From assembly GCA_002476905.1 (NCBI GenBank), contig DLND01000107.1:475-9808 (forward strand): 9,334 bases of DNA, written 5' to 3'. The notes beneath the pieces are model-generated. The model had not been told where the DNA came from. It made no database searches and worked only from the letters and a program-made list of their open reading frames with translations. This document shows, in pieces, positions 7,889 through 9,334 of the stretch (its first letter is position 1; every line of letters starts with the position of its first letter). Position numbers and translations under genes: made by a program. The DNA is from Flavobacteriales bacterium UBA7519. Its GTDB lineage: Bacteria > Bacteroidota > Bacteroidia > Flavobacteriales > Weeksellaceae.

Positions 7889-7966
7889 ATCATATCAAAT
7901 TTTTCACTTCAGCAAATGTGCAAAACATTCTTAACATATACAATAGAAATGGTTAAAATTTGTTAA
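7889..7966 (-). promoter_or_regulatory. Upstream region and leader of the complete susCD operon
   Basis: This is a diverged third copy of the SusC upstream module: TTTTAACCATTT, TATTGTATATGTTAAGAA, TTTTGCA, then a leader with GAAAAATTTGATATG before the start. The TTAAC-to-TTTG spacing (32 bp) equals that of the truncated susC. GTTAA occurs twice 10 bp apart (7952-7956 and 7962-7966). The promoter elements themselves are only a weak match to the Bacteroidetes consensus; conservation among paralogs is the main support. Confidence 0.45.
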
Positions 7967-7994
7967 TTAAATAATTAAAACCACGATTAATAGA

Positions 7995-8002
7995 TAAATT
8001 TG
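7995..8002 (+). promoter_or_regulatory. rnhB: Putative -7 promoter element of rnhB
   Basis: TAAATTTG fits the Bacteroidetes -7 consensus TAnnTTTG exactly and ends 16 bp before the rnhB ATG, implying a leader of roughly 10-12 nt. Only a weak TTA (7975-7977) stands in the -33 position. The site lies in the 130-bp divergent spacer shared with the susCD operon. Confidence 0.5.
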
Positions 8003-8018
8003 CAAAGCTTTTATTATT

Positions 8019-8612
8019 ATGCTATTAATACAAAATTTTTCTGAATCCTTTATTGAAGCAGGTTGTGACGAGGTCGGCAGAGGATGCCTCGCTGGCCCGG
8101 TGGTTGCAGCCGCAGTAATTGTCGATAAGAATTTTAAGCAAAATTTAGTTAACGATTCTAAAACGTTAAATTTTAAAATCAGACAAAACCTAGATCTCTA
8201 TATCCAGGAAAATGCAGTGGATTTTGCCATTGCAGAATTGTCTCCCGAATTTATAGATGAACATAATATATTGAACGCTAGCCTGCATGCTATGCATCTT
8301 GCGTTGGACCAACTAAAAACAAGACCAGAACTGATATTGGTAGATGGGAACCGTTTTCATCCTTATAATTATATCCCACATCACTGTATTATAAAAGGTG
8401 ACAGCAAATATCTTTCAATTGCAGCAGCATCAATTCTTGCGAAAAACTATCGTGATAACTTAATGATAAAACTTCACAATGAGTTTCCAGAATATGGTTG
8501 GAATACCAATTTCGGTTATTGTACCAAAACCCATCAGAAAGCTCTAAAAAAATACGGTCCAAATATTCATCACAGAAAATCTTTTCGATTAGAGTATGAT
8601 GTAGAAATTTAA
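8019..8612 (+). CDS. rnhB: Ribonuclease HII
   Basis: 197 residues, a normal length for RNase HII. This cytoplasmic enzyme nicks the RNA strand of RNA-DNA hybrids and starts removal of single ribonucleotides misincorporated in DNA. Visible signatures are AGCDEVGRGCLAGPV (14-28) with metal-binding D17 and E18, NDSKTL (45-50), ILVDGN (106-111) with D109, and GDSKYLSIAAASILAK (127-142) with D128, which completes the DEDD active site. The C-terminal GYCTKTHQKALKKYGPNIHHRKSF region fits the family's conserved YPT/H...L..G....HR.SF pattern. The family's usual GRGPLAGP appears here as GRGCLAGP. It is transcribed divergently from the susCD operon and is functionally unrelated to it. The following helicase gene is on the same strand, but 225 bp and a promoter-like sequence separate them. 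Confidence 0.97.
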   Translation: MLLIQNFSESFIEAGCDEVGRGCLAGPVVAAAVIVDKNFKQNLVNDSKTLNFKIRQNLDLYIQENAVDFAIAELSPEFIDEHNILNASLHAMHLALDQLKTRPELILVDGNRFHPYNYIPHHCIIKGDSKYLSIAAASILAKNYRDNLMIKLHNEFPEYGWNTNFGYCTKTHQKALKKYGPNIHHRKSFRLEYDVEI

Positions 8613-8655
8613 CCTACAATTATTTTAGTACACATTCTATTTCATAAGTATCATT

Positions 8656-8694
8656 TCCGTACATACCCCGTACATACCCCGTACATACTCCGTA
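8656..8694 (+). repeat. 11-bp tandem repeat, three units plus a partial fourth
   Basis: Units at 8656-8666, 8667-8677 and 8678-8688 read (T/C)CCGTACATAC, followed by a partial TCCGTA (8689-8694). Each contains the palindrome GTAC, recurring every 11 bp, close to one DNA helical turn. It lies 43 bp after the rnhB stop and about 145 bp before the helicase start. It is the most GC-rich part of an otherwise AT-rich gap; the rest of 8613-8803 shows nothing else that I can name, and no convincing rnhB terminator. Confidence 0.9.
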
Positions 8695-8803
8695 TCGTAG
8701 CACAAACTAAAATCACAATCAATTATTTTTTTTTATAAACATAACATTCTAGAAATCACCCATTATATTTTTTCAAAACAATCTAATTAACCAAAAAAGC
8801 ATC

Positions 8804-8833
8804 TTACAATCTTCACGATATTGGTTATATTTG
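8804..8833 (+). promoter_or_regulatory. Putative promoter of the helicase gene
   Basis: TATATTTG (8826-8833) fits the TAnnTTTG -7 consensus exactly; a weak -33 candidate TTA (8804-8806) lies 19 bp upstream. The -7 element ends only 4 bp before the ATG at 8838, so the transcript would start at or next to the start codon. Confidence 0.5.
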
Positions 8834-8837
8834 TTTT

Positions 8838-9317
8838 ATGCAAAACACCTACTCCGTCATCAACGCTTCTGCCGGCTCCGGCAAGACCTATACACTTGTG
8901 CAACGTTTGCTGATGATCTGTCTCAGATATCCGAATCAGCCAGACGCCATCAGGACAGTAATTGCATTGACATTTACTAATAAGGCGGCTAATGAAATGA
9001 AGGAAAGAATTCTTTTCTATCTTGGCGAGTTTGTAAAAGATAATTATCCCGAAAATCAAGATCTTAAGAATATTCAAGAAGCACTTGCAGAACAAGGTTA
9101 CAGAATCTCTTTGGATGAATTACAATTGCGTTCCCAGAAAGTTCTTGATTATATCCTGCACCACTACTCTACGCTTAACATTGGAACGATTGACAAGTTC
9201 AATTCCCGATTGGTCAAGAGTTTTTCTTATGAATTAGGTTTGGCTCAGAACTTCAACCTGGAAATTCAACCGGAACCTTATTTGATAGAAGCGGTGGATA
9301 AAATGTTGGACGAAATT
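8838..9317 (+). CDS. UvrD/RecB/AddA-type ATP-dependent helicase (or helicase-nuclease), N-terminal part only
   Basis: 160 genomic codons are present and the gene is cut by the end of the window. The Walker A motif NASAGSGKT is at residues 9-17, motif Ia TFTNKAANEM at 45-54, and an IGTIDKFNSRLVKSF stretch at 115-129 matches the RecB/AddA 'TIH-F' type motif. Together they mark a superfamily 1A helicase of the double-strand-break repair group. In Bacteroidetes such genes are often about 1000 codons long with a C-terminal nuclease domain, but nothing beyond the first motifs is visible here, so helicase versus helicase-nuclease is open. The ATG at 8838 is the only usable start: the frame upstream has no ATG, GTG or TTG before a stop at 8784, and Walker A begins just after it. 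Codons 161-165 (RSEER) come from adapter sequence and should not be annotated as protein. Confidence 0.93.
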
Positions 9318-9334
9318 AGATCGGAAGAGCGGTT
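9318..9334 (+). other. Illumina adapter contamination at contig end
   Basis: The last 17 bases, AGATCGGAAGAGCGGTT, equal the A-tailed start of the Illumina paired-end adapter. A 17-base exact match placed at the terminus is not credible as chance. The first A or so may be genomic. These bases should be trimmed. Confidence 0.93.

Noticed and set aside
8787..9095. Minus-strand open frame of 102 codons opposite the helicase gene
   Set aside because: It lies antisense to a clear helicase with Walker A and motif Ia, its protein has no recognisable feature, and it overlaps the helicase promoter region.

Overview
The window looks like chromosomal DNA of a low-GC Flavobacteriia member, most probably Chryseobacterium or a close relative. 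The signs are SusC/RagA and SusD/RagB outer-membrane genes, SusC signal peptides of the MKKLTTSVLAVVLSSSFAVVSAQ type common in that group (read from memory of the family, not searched), AT-rich spacers, no Shine-Dalgarno-like sites, and TAnnTTTG promoter elements ahead of the two plus-strand genes. The right end carries 17 bases identical to an Illumina paired-end adapter, so this is probably the end of a draft contig.

Layout. Positions 1-7888 are all minus strand and hold nutrient-uptake genes. Read in the direction of transcription, a complete SusC-type TonB-dependent transporter (7888-4847) is followed after 11 bp by its SusD-type lipoprotein (4835-3393) and a strong hairpin terminator. 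Next comes a scar. It has a SusC-type upstream region and signal peptide, joined out of frame at position 3130/3131 to the C-terminal half of a different SusD-type protein (3130-2307). A long hairpin terminator (2262-2297) closes it. A second SusC-type gene (2058 to beyond position 1) follows; its last third and any SusD partner lie outside the window. The upstream region and signal peptide of the scar and of this second susC are identical over 108 bp (1987-2094 and 3131-3238).

Positions 8019-9334 are plus strand and housekeeping: rnhB (ribonuclease HII), divergent from the susCD operon across 130 bp, then a 225-bp gap with an 11-bp tandem repeat, then the first 160 codons of a UvrD/RecB/AddA-type helicase gene whose apparent promoter leaves almost no 5' leader.

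How the genes work together: each SusC barrel is expected to form a pedal-bin complex with a SusD lid and import an oligosaccharide or peptide using TonB energy. No glycoside hydrolase, peptidase or sensor gene is present, so the substrate cannot be inferred. No CRISPR array, tRNA, rRNA, transposase or phage gene was seen. I found no clearly new system. The most interesting part is the rearranged SusC/SusD scar and the near-interchangeable 5' modules shared by the SusC genes.
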